A stretch of DNA of 64,000 bases from an uncultured Opitutaceae bacterium (GTDB lineage Bacteria; Verrucomicrobiota; Verrucomicrobiia; Opitutales; Opitutaceae): assembly GCA_937958045.1 (NCBI GenBank), contig CALFXL010000045.1:22209-86208 (forward strand). The letters are read 5' to 3'. Below are positions 51,649 to 60,279 of the stretch, one piece after another. The translations under genes and the position numbers were made by a program. The notes under the pieces are model-generated. The model did no database searches. It was not told the DNA's origin and worked only from the letters and a program-made list of their open reading frames with translations. The stretch's first letter is position 1, and each line of letters begins with the position of its first letter.

Positions 51649-51759
51649 GCCCGGGCCGGGCGATTGGTTCTGACTGTAAGTTCGCAGGTGCCGACACTTG
51701 GCGCTTTGCCACTTGCCATTGCCGCGCGTCCGCCGTGCTAACATCGGGGCAAAACTCCC

Positions 51760-53961
51760 ATGAAATCCGATCCACTCCAGTCTGGTGATTTTACGCTGCC
51801 CGGCGAGGCCGGTTACGAAGAGCTCACGCTGCGTCTCGCGAAAAAGTGGGGCGCCGACACGATTCGCGACAGCGACGGCACGCAGCTCTCGCCCGAGATC
51901 GTGAAAGCCGGATACGATATTTATTCGACCGTGTGTTTGGTGCGCTCGATCCAACCATGGGCGCGCAAAAATCAGAACAAGCTTCAGCAAAATTTTCTGC
52001 AAAGTTTCCCGGTGGTCGCGTCGAAACCGACGGTGACGATCACGCTGCTGGACGGATATTATCGCGAACAGTTCGTGGTGAACGCGGAAGATTCGCCGAA
52101 GACCTGGTGGCAGGTCTTCGATCGCACGACGGGACAGGAGGTGCCGAAGTCGCGTTGGAGTTTTAACGCGAAGAAAGGCACGGTCACGATCACCGGTGCG
52201 AAACCGGCGCACACCTACACGGTGAACTTCCTCGCGTTTCGCATCTGGGAAGAGATCTCGATGTACAATCACCTCACGAACAACTGGGGCGATCGCGAGC
52301 ATCTCGCGGCGGTGGACCCGATGCATCCGGAGACGCAGAAAGCGATCCTCGCGTTTCTCGAACAGTGGTTGAAAGACCATCCGGACACGACGGTGGTGCG
52401 CTTCACCTCGATGTTCTACAATTTCTCCTGGTTCTGGGGCGCGGACCACGCGCGACTGCGCGACATCTATTCCGACTGGGGCGATTATGAGATGACGGTG
52501 AGCCCGCGCGCGCTGCGGCTCTTCGAGAAGAAGTACGGCTATCGACTGACCTCGGAAGATTTCGTCAATGGCGGTCTCTATAACTCGACTCACAACGCGC
52601 CTTCGCGCCGTTATCGCGATTACATGGAGTTCATCCACGACTTCGTGATCGAGTTCGGCCGCAAATGCATCGACCTCACGCACAAGTATTCAAAAAAGGC
52701 ATACGTTTTCTACGACGACCACTGGGTGGGCGTGGAGCCGAACAGCTCGCGCTTTGCGGAGTTCGGCTTCGATGGGTTGATCAAGTGCGTGTTTAACGCC
52801 TTTGAAGTTCGTCTCTGCTCGCATGCGAAGGGCGTGAAGACGCACGAACTGCGTTTGCACCCGTATCTCTTCCCGACGGGCCTCAAGGGCGAGCCGACTT
52901 TCAAAGCGGGCGGCAATCCCACGCTGGATGCGAAGAATTTCTGGATCGACGCGCGTCGCGGTATCGTGCGCGCGCCGATCGATCGCATCGGTCTCGGCGG
53001 ATACCTCTCGTTGGTCGAGCCCTTCCCGGATTTCCAAGATTACATCGAACAACTGACGCGCGAATTCCGTCTGCTGAAGTCGTTCCACGCCGGCGATAAA
53101 CCGTACACGGCTCCGTTCAAAGTCGCGGTGCTCACCGCATGGGGCGATCTGCGCGCGTGGATTTGCTCGGGGCACTTCATCCGCGGACTCGAGTTGAACG
53201 AGATCCTCGAATCGCTCGCCGGTCTGCCGGTGGACGTGCAGTTCATCAGCTTCGACGATCTGGTCGCGAAAGGCGTGCCTAAGGGCGTGAAGGTGATCAT
53301 CAACGCCGGTCGTGAAGGCAGCGCGTGGAGCGGCGGACATTATTGGGACGATCCGCGTGTCGAAGAGATCTTGACCGCGTGGGTGCAGAAGGGCGGCGGT
53401 TTGATCGGCGTCGCGGAACCGTCGGCGCGCGCCCAGCCGGGACGATTCTTCAAACTCGCCCAGGTGCTCGGACTCGATCGCGATCGCGGCGAGCGTCTCG
53501 CGAATGGAAAATACAAATACACCGTGCCCGCGTCGCCCGTGGCGAAGCATTTCATCACGGAAGACATCAACGAACCGCTCGATCTCGGTCGCGACGTCGA
53601 AGGCATCTACGTGCTCGGCGGCGACACGGAAGTGCTGGCGGATCGCGATCAGACGCCGCGTCTGGCCACGCATGCGTTTGGCAAAGGCCGCAGCGTGTAT
53701 CTGAGCGGATTTAAGTTCACCTATGCGAACACCCGCTTGCTGCATCGTGCGCTCTTCTGGGCCGCGAAGGCAGAAGCGAGCTGGCCGATCTGGAACACGA
53801 GCAATCCGAACACGGAGACCGCGGTCTTCACCAAGAAGAAGAAGCTCGTGGTCATCAACAATGTCGGCGAGCCGCAGGAAACGACGGTGACGCTCGGCGA
53901 TGGCCGTTCCACGCGCCGCGTGAAACTCGACGCGCACGGTATCGCCATTTTGGATACATAA
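51760..53961 (+). CDS. Galactosyl disaccharide phosphorylase, GH112 (LNB/GNB or Gal-Rha type)
   Basis: 733 residues, cytoplasmic, length as in GH112. The N-terminus GDFTLPGEAGYEELTLRLAKKWGADTIRDSDGTQLSPE and the region FYDDHWVGVEPN...FGFDGLIKCVFNAFEVRLC match galacto-N-biose/lacto-N-biose phosphorylase and D-galactosyl-beta-1,4-L-rhamnose phosphorylase. Inorganic phosphate splits the glycosidic bond, releasing galactose 1-phosphate and saving ATP. Which acceptor it uses cannot be decided here. Follows GH2 by 111 bp and ends with TTGGATACATAA, a TGGATAC motif overlapping the stop. Confidence 0.88.
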   Translation: MKSDPLQSGDFTLPGEAGYEELTLRLAKKWGADTIRDSDGTQLSPEIVKAGYDIYSTVCLVRSIQPWARKNQNKLQQNFLQSFPVVASKPTVTITLLDGYYREQFVVNAEDSPKTWWQVFDRTTGQEVPKSRWSFNAKKGTVTITGAKPAHTYTVNFLAFRIWEEISMYNHLTNNWGDREHLAAVDPMHPETQKAILAFLEQWLKDHPDTTVVRFTSMFYNFSWFWGADHARLRDIYSDWGDYEMTVSPRALRLFEKKYGYRLTSEDFVNGGLYNSTHNAPSRRYRDYMEFIHDFVIEFGRKCIDLTHKYSKKAYVFYDDHWVGVEPNSSRFAEFGFDGLIKCVFNAFEVRLCSHAKGVKTHELRLHPYLFPTGLKGEPTFKAGGNPTLDAKNFWIDARRGIVRAPIDRIGLGGYLSLVEPFPDFQDYIEQLTREFRLLKSFHAGDKPYTAPFKVAVLTAWGDLRAWICSGHFIRGLELNEILESLAGLPVDVQFISFDDLVAKGVPKGVKVIINAGREGSAWSGGHYWDDPRVEEILTAWVQKGGGLIGVAEPSARAQPGRFFKLAQVLGLDRDRGERLANGKYKYTVPASPVAKHFITEDINEPLDLGRDVEGIYVLGGDTEVLADRDQTPRLATHAFGKGRSVYLSGFKFTYANTRLLHRALFWAAKAEASWPIWNTSNPNTETAVFTKKKKLVVINNVGEPQETTVTLGDGRSTRRVKLDAHGIAILDT

Positions 53962-53980
53962 GCGCGAAACGTTCGCTCAC

Positions 53981-54014
53981 AAAAAAGCCGCGGTTTCACA
54001 ACCGCGGCTTTTTG
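53981..54014. terminator. Bidirectional terminator between GH112 and the LacI gene
   Basis: AGCCGCGGTT (53986-53995) pairs with AACCGCGGCT (54000-54009) around loop TCAC; six A's before and five T's after make it work for both the plus-strand GH112 and the minus-strand LacI gene. Confidence 0.92.
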
Positions 54015-54167
54015 TTTGAAGAGGAGCGGCGATTGCGCGCCGCGGCATTGGGGCATTTTCCATCATGTCGAGCCGTTGAACGATCGCCGGGGCGCCGGCC
54101 GCTGGCCGGCTCCTCGTAAACTGCCGGCGCTTCCAGCGGCTGCAGATTTATTTGAAATGCTCCAGCA

Positions 54168-55220
54168 TCACGCCATCGCAAGCGCAGCGGCGCGCGGCGC
54201 TTTGTCGCGGATCGTCGGACCATCGACCCAGCGCGCGGGAATGGTGGTGAGCGAAGCGGGCTGAGGAGCGCCGCGCTCGTTGCGGTGTAATTTCGCGATG
54301 AGGATCTCCGCCGCCCGCAAACCGATGTGGGCAGGTTGTTGATCGAGACCCGCGCAGGGAACACCCGCGTGCTGCAAGTTGAGCGAGACGAAGCCGTGCG
54401 TTTTCGGGATGCGCGCGCCGCTGGCGGTCATCCATTCGATGGCCTCGGTGTTGTGGCCGAGGACGACATCGGGCTCATGTTTTTTGAACCAAGCGGTAAA
54501 GGTGGCGCGATCGATCTCTTCGGCGCAAAGCAACGGGATGCGCGCGCATTCAGGATGATTTTCCTGAAAGGCGAAAAACGCGCCCTGCCAGCGATATTGA
54601 AGCCGCTCGTCGTGATGCGCCTGCACAAACATGCCCGGGCGGCGATAACCGCGCGCGACGACTTGTTGAAGCGCGGCGGAAAGCGAGCGGTGATGATCGG
54701 GGCAAATCGAATGCAGCGCCGGGCGATCGATCAGGTAATCGGTGTAAACGCCGGCGTAACGCGACCAATCGAGAGCGCTGAAATCGGGTTCGCGCCAGAC
54801 CGGCATGAGGATGACGCCCTGGATGCCGCGCGATTGGAGAATCTGGTCCAAGCGCTGGAGCGTCACGCCGGTGTCGCCGCCCGCGGTGAATAGTTCGATT
54901 TTGAAACCGAGTGCGGTCGCGCGCTCGGTGGCACCGCGAAGAATCTCGCGGAAAAATGGAGCGGCATGACCGGGGCGATCGGATTCGATGAGTGCGACGG
55001 CGGCGAGGACGCCGCGGAAAGCATTACCGCGCGAACGCCGAAGTTCGGACATCACCGCGCCGGCGAGCGGATTGGGCTGATAGCCCGCAGCTTTGGCAGC
55101 GGCGCGAATACGTTCGGCCGTGGCGGGTTTGACGCAGGAAGAGCCGCGAAGGGCTTCGGAAACAGTGGTGCGCGAAAGACCGAGCGCTTTTGCGAGAGTG
55201 CGCAGAGTGGGGGCGGACAT
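54168..55220 (-). CDS. LacI-family transcription regulator
   Basis: 350 residues. HTH at residues 5-28 (TLRTLAKALGLSRTTVSEALRG), hinge region AGYQPNPLAGAV, and a periplasmic-binding-like effector domain (GVILMPVWREPD; VVARGYRRPGMF). It is transcribed toward the GH112 gene and likely represses the locus until an oligosaccharide or its product binds. The candidate operator is at 41080-41101. It is divergent from the 55347 gene; the shared 126 bp contains ACAAGC-GGG-GCTTGT (55297-55311), a possible autoregulatory site. Confidence 0.9.
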   Translation of the reverse strand: MSAPTLRTLAKALGLSRTTVSEALRGSSCVKPATAERIRAAAKAAGYQPNPLAGAVMSELRRSRGNAFRGVLAAVALIESDRPGHAAPFFREILRGATERATALGFKIELFTAGGDTGVTLQRLDQILQSRGIQGVILMPVWREPDFSALDWSRYAGVYTDYLIDRPALHSICPDHHRSLSAALQQVVARGYRRPGMFVQAHHDERLQYRWQGAFFAFQENHPECARIPLLCAEEIDRATFTAWFKKHEPDVVLGHNTEAIEWMTASGARIPKTHGFVSLNLQHAGVPCAGLDQQPAHIGLRAAEILIAKLHRNERGAPQPASLTTIPARWVDGPTIRDKAPRAAALAMA

Positions 55221-55346
55221 GGTTCAACAAGAGGGTTGGCGAAAACGCCGGGTACGAACGGGACTGACGGTGCGACGCGGGAAAAGTTGCATTTAGACAA
55301 GCGGGGCTTGTTGCGGGAAGCGCGTGTGCACTAGCGTGCGCCCACG

Positions 55347-56951
55347 ATGAGGTCCTGGCTGATTTTTGCGAGTGGCGTATGTGCCGGAGCACTGGCCGTT
55401 TCCGCGTGGTTTCAATGGGAAAAGCCCGCCGGGTCGCAACGCCAATCGGAGACGGTGGAGCGCTTGGTTGAAACGAAAATTCGGGACAACCGCACGGCGG
55501 AGCGAACCGAGGCGGAACTCGCGTCGGAGGCATTGAGACGAATCAGTCAGTTGCACGCGTGGATGGAGCGACGTGTGACAATGACGCCGGATGAGGTGAG
55601 ACGGGCGGTTTCCGATTGGGCCAAACGTGAGCCGCAGCTCGCGGCCGATAGCATTTTGAACGCTGCGCGATTTCCCAACCGCCTCGATGCGCTATCGGTG
55701 GCGCTAGCCGAGTGGCTGACGCTGGATGAAGCATCGGCCACGGCGTGGTTGGCGCAAGAACGTTTGGCGGAAGATCGTGCACGATTGATTCGCCAAGTAT
55801 GCGAATGGCTCTCGGATGATTATCCGCGGCTGGTGTTACGCTTGGCTGCGACGCTGCCGCCCGAAGAACTATCGTCGAGCTTGTCGACCGCGTGTGGCGC
55901 GATCGCGCGCACGGATCCGGAAGAGGCGCTGCGATTGGCGATGAGTTTCGAAGGCTGGCGGCGCGAGTCGGCGGAGTCTGCCGTGTGGCAAACGTGGGTG
56001 GATACGGATGTCGATGGCGCGATTCGTTGGTTGAAGGAGCACCCAGAGCAGATTTCCGAAGCGTCGCCGCGCGCGTTGTTGTTGGCCTGTGCAAAAGTGC
56101 AGCCGGCGATGTGTTTGGAGCTGTTGCAGACCCATGCAAGCCTGCGGAATAATTACGCGTCGCAAGAAAGTGTGATCGCCCTGCTCGAAAGTTCGCCGCA
56201 ACACGGCGAAGCCGCGCTGGCATTGTTCGGCAAAGAGCAGACCACAGATGTATTGAAAAATTGGATATGGCGCGGACTGGAAGCGTCGCCGGAGCGTGCG
56301 ATGAGTTTGTTGACGCAGTGGATCGAACCGGCGAACCGCGCGAGCGTGCTGCGCGATGGCGTGCGCGGATGGATGATCTCCGACGAGCAGGCGGCCAAAG
56401 CATGGGTGGAGACGTTGGTGGATCCCGTTCTTCGAAAAACCGCGCAGGCGGCGGTTTGGGAGGAAATCGCGGAGCGCGATCCGCCGCGCGCGCTGCAAGC
56501 CTTGGTGCAACTCGGCGTGCAGAGTCAGGATGTCGCTGAAGGCGTCGGGACGGCCTTGTGGAAATGGAGTAACCACGATCCATCAGCGGCGGCGCGTTGG
56601 GTGAGCGCGCATGCGGATTGGGTGCCGGGAATGGTGGTGCGGGACGTGGCCGGCGCGCTTCTGACGAAAGACGATGCGGAAGCGGCTGCATGGCTCGCGG
56701 GGTTGCCTGCGGGGGCTGTGCGTGATCATGCGATCGCGACAGCGGCCCATCATTGGGCGGAGCAAGGAGAAATGGAGTTGGTCCATCAAGTCGTGGAATC
56801 GATTCGCGACGAGAGTCAGCGCACGCGAACGCAGTACCACATTTATAACTCGCTCAGATTATCGGATAACTCCCAGGCCGAGGCGTGGTTGGCGTCGTTG
56901 CCGTTGGCCGACGCGGTGAAGCAACAGTGGCGGATGTTGTTCGAGCACTGA
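55347..56951 (+). CDS. Membrane-anchored helical-repeat protein
   Basis: 534 residues. One N-terminal membrane segment (SWLIFASGVCAGALAVSAWF), then a helical solenoid with repeating Asp-Pro-X-Ala and Trp units (DPEEALRLAMSFEGWRRE; DVDGAIRWLKEHPEQ; DPPRALQALVQLG; DPSAAARWVSAHADWVPG; DDAEAAAWLAGLPAG). The repeats are ~35-40 residues and suggest an alpha-alpha superhelix for protein contacts in the periplasm. Similar repeat proteins are common in Verrucomicrobiota; the role is unknown. Confidence 0.75.
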   Translation: MRSWLIFASGVCAGALAVSAWFQWEKPAGSQRQSETVERLVETKIRDNRTAERTEAELASEALRRISQLHAWMERRVTMTPDEVRRAVSDWAKREPQLAADSILNAARFPNRLDALSVALAEWLTLDEASATAWLAQERLAEDRARLIRQVCEWLSDDYPRLVLRLAATLPPEELSSSLSTACGAIARTDPEEALRLAMSFEGWRRESAESAVWQTWVDTDVDGAIRWLKEHPEQISEASPRALLLACAKVQPAMCLELLQTHASLRNNYASQESVIALLESSPQHGEAALALFGKEQTTDVLKNWIWRGLEASPERAMSLLTQWIEPANRASVLRDGVRGWMISDEQAAKAWVETLVDPVLRKTAQAAVWEEIAERDPPRALQALVQLGVQSQDVAEGVGTALWKWSNHDPSAAARWVSAHADWVPGMVVRDVAGALLTKDDAEAAAWLAGLPAGAVRDHAIATAAHHWAEQGEMELVHQVVESIRDESQRTRTQYHIYNSLRLSDNSQAEAWLASLPLADAVKQQWRMLFEH

Positions 56952-56961
56952 GCGCGTGCGC

Positions 56962-57930
56962 TCAAAGCCATTTGCGCGAACGCATGTAGAGCGCGGTCGC
57001 GAAGGTGGCGGCGAGCGTGAGGAGGAACGCGAAGAGGTAGTTGTAGCGGCCGGCGAGCTCGTGCATGAACTTGAAGTTCATGCCGTACCAACTCGAGACG
57101 AGGATCGCGGGAAACGAGAGCGCGGTGATCGCGGTGAGGGCGCGAATGCCTGAGTTGGCGGTGTGTTTGGATTTGTTGAGATAAATCCGGAACGAGAGAA
57201 TGAGCTGATCGGAGGATGAGCTGGTCTGTGCCTCGATGCGTCCGAGCTCTTCGACGAGATCGCGCAGATAAGGCATGATGACGGCGCGGATGAGCTTGTG
57301 TTTGCCCGAGAGCAGTTCGACGGCGATCTCGCGTTGCGGACGCACGACTTGGCGAAGACGTGCGAGCTCCTTGCGCAACTCGACGACGCGCGGAAACAAC
57401 TCTTCCGATGCGATGTGGTGCAGCACACCTTCTTCGATTTCGACGATCTGGCGGCGGATGGAATCGAGCGCGGGTTTGTAGGCTTCGACGGTGTTGTCGA
57501 GGATCGTATGTGCGAAACGATCGGGGCCGCGCACGATGTACGCCGGAGCTTTGGCGAAACGCTCGAGTGCTTGTTCGATGGCGCGAAGCGGGCGGCGATG
57601 GAAAGTCACCAGGAAGTTTTTCCCGATGAACATGTCGAATTCGTTGGTCGTAAAGGTGTCGTTCTCGAAATCGAGCGCGTGCAACACGAGGTGCAGATAG
57701 TCGTCGTACGGCTCGAGTTTCGGAAGCGGCGACTCGACCACGCAGTCTTCGATCGCGAGCGGGTGAAAGGCGAAGAGGGTTTCGAGGATGAGCTTGATCT
57801 CGTCGTCGGTCGGTGACGCGAGATCGACCCAGAGCATGACGTTGGGCTCGTTGCGAAACGCCGCGAGCGTGTCGACGGGAGGGTTTTGCGCGAGGAGCTT
57901 GTTGTCGCGATAAACGAGCGCGGAGATCAT
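56962..57930 (-). CDS. corA: CorA-family divalent-cation transporter (copy 1)
   Basis: 322 residues. Cytoplasmic domain with FHPLAIEDCVVESPLPKLEPYDDYLHLVLHA; two C-terminal membrane helices with the selectivity motif YGMNF in the loop; a basic end RSRKWL. The start is ATG 57928-57930; the upstream open frame (to 58041) is built on degenerate repeats. It transports Mg2+, Ni2+ or Co2+ as a pentamer. Confidence 0.92.
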   Translation of the reverse strand: MISALVYRDNKLLAQNPPVDTLAAFRNEPNVMLWVDLASPTDDEIKLILETLFAFHPLAIEDCVVESPLPKLEPYDDYLHLVLHALDFENDTFTTNEFDMFIGKNFLVTFHRRPLRAIEQALERFAKAPAYIVRGPDRFAHTILDNTVEAYKPALDSIRRQIVEIEEGVLHHIASEELFPRVVELRKELARLRQVVRPQREIAVELLSGKHKLIRAVIMPYLRDLVEELGRIEAQTSSSSDQLILSFRIYLNKSKHTANSGIRALTAITALSFPAILVSSWYGMNFKFMHELAGRYNYLFAFLLTLAATFATALYMRSRKWL

Positions 57931-57950
57931 GGCGCGGAAACCTCCGGGGA

Positions 57951-58050
57951 AAAGGAATGGCCGAGGACCAGTGAACAAGGGCGAATGGCCAAGGACCAAG
58001 GACCAATGACCAATGACGAAGGGCGAATGGCCAATGGGCAATGATGCGTG
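57951..58050. repeat. Degenerate direct repeats (GACCAATGACC / GGGCGAATGGCC type)
   Basis: GGACCAAGGACCAATGACC and two GGCGAATGGCC copies are tandem and interleaved, in the 233-bp space between the two CorA genes. The same words appear at 5660-5695 upstream of ftsY (ATTGGTCAT). The open frame through it is not a gene. Confidence 0.55.
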
Positions 58051-58163
58051 GCGCGATGCGCGATGCGCGGAGAAGGGGAGGTCCGGCGATGGATGCTCAT
58101 CGTGTTCATGGCCTCGCGGGTCATTGACTACGGGACGTTGGTCAGGCGTGGCTGAGCGCCGCG

Positions 58164-59132
58164 CTAGATCCAGCGTTTGCGTTTACACCACCACCACATG
58201 GCGGCGGTGAGGAGCACGGTGGCCACGAAGGCGAGCGGGTAGCCGAGAGGCGATTGCAGCTCTGGCATGTGATGGAAGTTCATGCCATACCACGTGCTGA
58301 TGAGCGTGGCGGGGAGGGTGAGGGCGGTGAGCGCGGTGAGGACTTTGAGACCGTCGTTGGCCTGCACGTCGGAGCGACTGAGATAAAGATCGAAGGAAAT
58401 CAGCAGCTGATCGGCGTAGCTGGCGGCGGTCTCGTCGATGCGGATGAGGTTGTCGCGAAGGTCGCGGAAATACGGGAGCAAGACGCTGCGCACGATCTTG
58501 TTGTCGCCATGGGCGAGACGGCTGACGACATCGCGCTGCGGGCGCACGATCTGGCGGAGGTGGTTGATCTCGCCGCGCAGTTCGAGCAGGCGCGGGATGA
58601 GATCTTCTTCGGATTCGCCGGCGAGGACGGCGTCTTCGATGTCTTCGAGCTCGGAGCGGAACTCGTCGGTGATCGGTTTGAAATTATCGACGAGCAAATC
58701 GAGGACGAGATGCGCGAGGCGGTCGGGACCGCGGGCGATGCTGCCGGCCTTGGTGCAGCGCTCGATCGCGGACGTGACGGACTTCAGCGGCTGGCGGTGG
58801 TAGGTGACGAGGAATTCCTTGCCGAGGAAGAGATCGAGTTCGGTTGTATTGAATTTTTCACTACGGTTGAAATCCACCGCGTGGATGACGATGAAGAGGT
58901 GGTCCTCGTAATCCTCGATCTTTGGCAGCGAGCTCGGCGTGACGCAGTCCTCGATGGCCAGCGGGTGAAACTGGAAGACATTTTCCAGCACGAGCTTGAT
59001 CTCTTCTTCAGTGGGATCCTCGAGATCGACCCAGAGGATGAGACCCTTGTCGGCGCGGACGAGTCGCAGCGCCTCGACCTCGAGATCTTGGCCGACGAGT
59101 TTTCCTTCACTGAAGACGAACGAGCGAATCAT
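58164..59132 (-). CDS. corA: CorA-family divalent-cation transporter (copy 2)
   Basis: 322 residues, the same length and layout as copy 1: FHPLAIEDCVTPSSLPKIEDYEDHLFIVIHA and WYGMNFHHMPEL. The two copies share long stretches in the cytoplasmic domain and pore helix, so they arose by tandem duplication, but the GMN-adjacent loops differ (FKFMHELAGR against FHHMPELQSP). Whether they differ in cation or regulation is not known. Confidence 0.93.
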   Translation of the reverse strand: MIRSFVFSEGKLVGQDLEVEALRLVRADKGLILWVDLEDPTEEEIKLVLENVFQFHPLAIEDCVTPSSLPKIEDYEDHLFIVIHAVDFNRSEKFNTTELDLFLGKEFLVTYHRQPLKSVTSAIERCTKAGSIARGPDRLAHLVLDLLVDNFKPITDEFRSELEDIEDAVLAGESEEDLIPRLLELRGEINHLRQIVRPQRDVVSRLAHGDNKIVRSVLLPYFRDLRDNLIRIDETAASYADQLLISFDLYLSRSDVQANDGLKVLTALTALTLPATLISTWYGMNFHHMPELQSPLGYPLAFVATVLLTAAMWWWCKRKRWI

Positions 59133-59258
59133 GCGGACAGGATGGCGAGCATCGTACGCGGAGCGCCGGCGGCAAGCCCGGGTTCGCTACGCGAAAAGGA
59201 TGAGGCGGCGAGGTCGCGCATGTGGCCGCCGGTGATGTGGAGGCGATCGCAGAAGCGA

Positions 59259-59735
59259 TCAGGCCGGAGCGAGCAGTTTATCCTCGGCCGTGGCGACCGC
59301 TTGGATGAATTCCTCGGGCGTCCCGGCGGACATCAAGGCGTCGCGATTGGCGGGGTCCTTGAGAATTTTGCAGAGCGCGGAGACGACAGTGAGATAATCG
59401 CCGGGATTGGACTTGGGGGTGCCGAGGACGAACATCAGACGCACGATTTGATTTCCGTTCTCGAAATGCACCCCCTGGTCGCTGCGGCCGACGGCGAGGA
59501 CGATGCGTTGCACGTGCTCGGTGCGCGCATGCGGCAGGGCGATTTCGTTGCCGAGACAGGTGGTGTCGAGACGTTCGCGGGCGAGCAATTCGTTGTAGAA
59601 GCCCTGAAAATTCGAAACTTCCGGATGCCCGTCGAGCATGCGCGCCACTTCATTGAGGGCGACGGTGCGTTTGGCGCTCTGTACGGAGAGCGTGATGCGG
59701 GAGGGATCGAGAAGCTGAGACAGGCGGCCGGCCAT
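59259..59735 (-). CDS. PTS IIA-domain protein (PtsN-like)
   Basis: 158 residues of EIIA type-2 fold. The phosphorylated His is in NEIALPHARTEH. N-terminus MAGRLSQLLDPSRITLSVQ. Such proteins regulate by phosphorylation (nitrogen-PTS) rather than transport when no IIB/IIC gene is near, as here. The ATG 59733-59735 is chosen over an upstream extension to 59819. Confidence 0.82.
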   Translation of the reverse strand: MAGRLSQLLDPSRITLSVQSAKRTVALNEVARMLDGHPEVSNFQGFYNELLARERLDTTCLGNEIALPHARTEHVQRIVLAVGRSDQGVHFENGNQIVRLMFVLGTPKSNPGDYLTVVSALCKILKDPANRDALMSAGTPEEFIQAVATAEDKLLAPA

Positions 59736-60195
59736 AACGCGAAAATCTAAAAGGTGGACGCTAGAAGGGTCTGAGAAGGAGAATTTGCCCTCGTCGATTG
59801 GCAAGGGTTGAATCGACACTTTCGGAGGAAAACTTTCCTCATAAAAAGCCCGAAAGCGACGGAGTGCAAAGTGAGGACGGCCATTGTCTGCAAGGCCGCA
59901 GCCGACGCACGCAAAAAGTCACCCTTCGCTGCGCTTCGCACGGGTTGCGAGTCGCGCGGTTGAGTGCGACGACGAGTTGCTGGGAAGCATGTGAAGCTCG
60001 TCTGTGCTGTGCCGCCTGAAGTCGCGTCGGCCGAACTGCGCCGAAAGTACACGCGCTGCAGAGCTTGTCTTGATCTGCGAAGGTGACGTGTGGACGCGTC
60101 GCTTACGCCGTTCGACGCGAGGGCGTTCTTTCGGCGACAGGCAGGGTGGAAGAGCTGCTGCTTGAGACAAAAACGCGGTGGGCGTTTGCGTTTTT
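59736..60195. other. Gene-poor interval of ~460 bp
   Basis: No credible gene; open frames are Arg/Ser-rich on one strand and lack any motif. No repeats beyond short GC hairpins. It precedes the operator-like palindromes at 60196-60242 and the TonB receptor, so it probably contains a regulatory or decayed region. Confidence 0.5.
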
Positions 60196-60242
60196 GTTTC
60201 ATGAAACTACGGTGAATAAATGTCATTATTTCAATGAAATAA
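60196..60242. promoter_or_regulatory. Two related palindromes upstream of the last TonB receptor
   Basis: GTTTCATGAAAC (60196-60207) and TTATTTCAATGAAATAA (60226-60242) share TTTCA/TGAAA half-sites and are centred about 33 bp apart, three helical turns. The second ends 37 bp before the ATG. This spacing suggests cooperative binding by a dimeric regulator. Confidence 0.6.
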
Positions 60243-60279
60243 ACGGCATTCCCTCCTAAACCCCAACCCCGTCTGTTCC

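Noticed and set aside
51013..53937. Minus-strand frames of 556 and 415 codons opposite GH2 and GH112
   Set aside because: Composition mirrors the opposite strand; no start context or motif.
57951..58050. Degenerate repeats considered as an extension of CorA copy 1 (about 37 extra codons)
   Set aside because: The translation is repetitive and not found in the other CorA; the ATG at 57928-57930 starts a normal N-terminus.
58254..59750. 498-codon plus-strand frame opposite the second CorA and the PTS IIA gene
   Set aside because: Spans two real genes on the other strand and the gap between them; no domain.
59736..60226. Minus-strand frame of about 160 codons upstream of the last receptor
   Set aside because: Arg/Ser/Gln-rich with no motif, and its sense is against the operator-like palindromes; probably non-coding.
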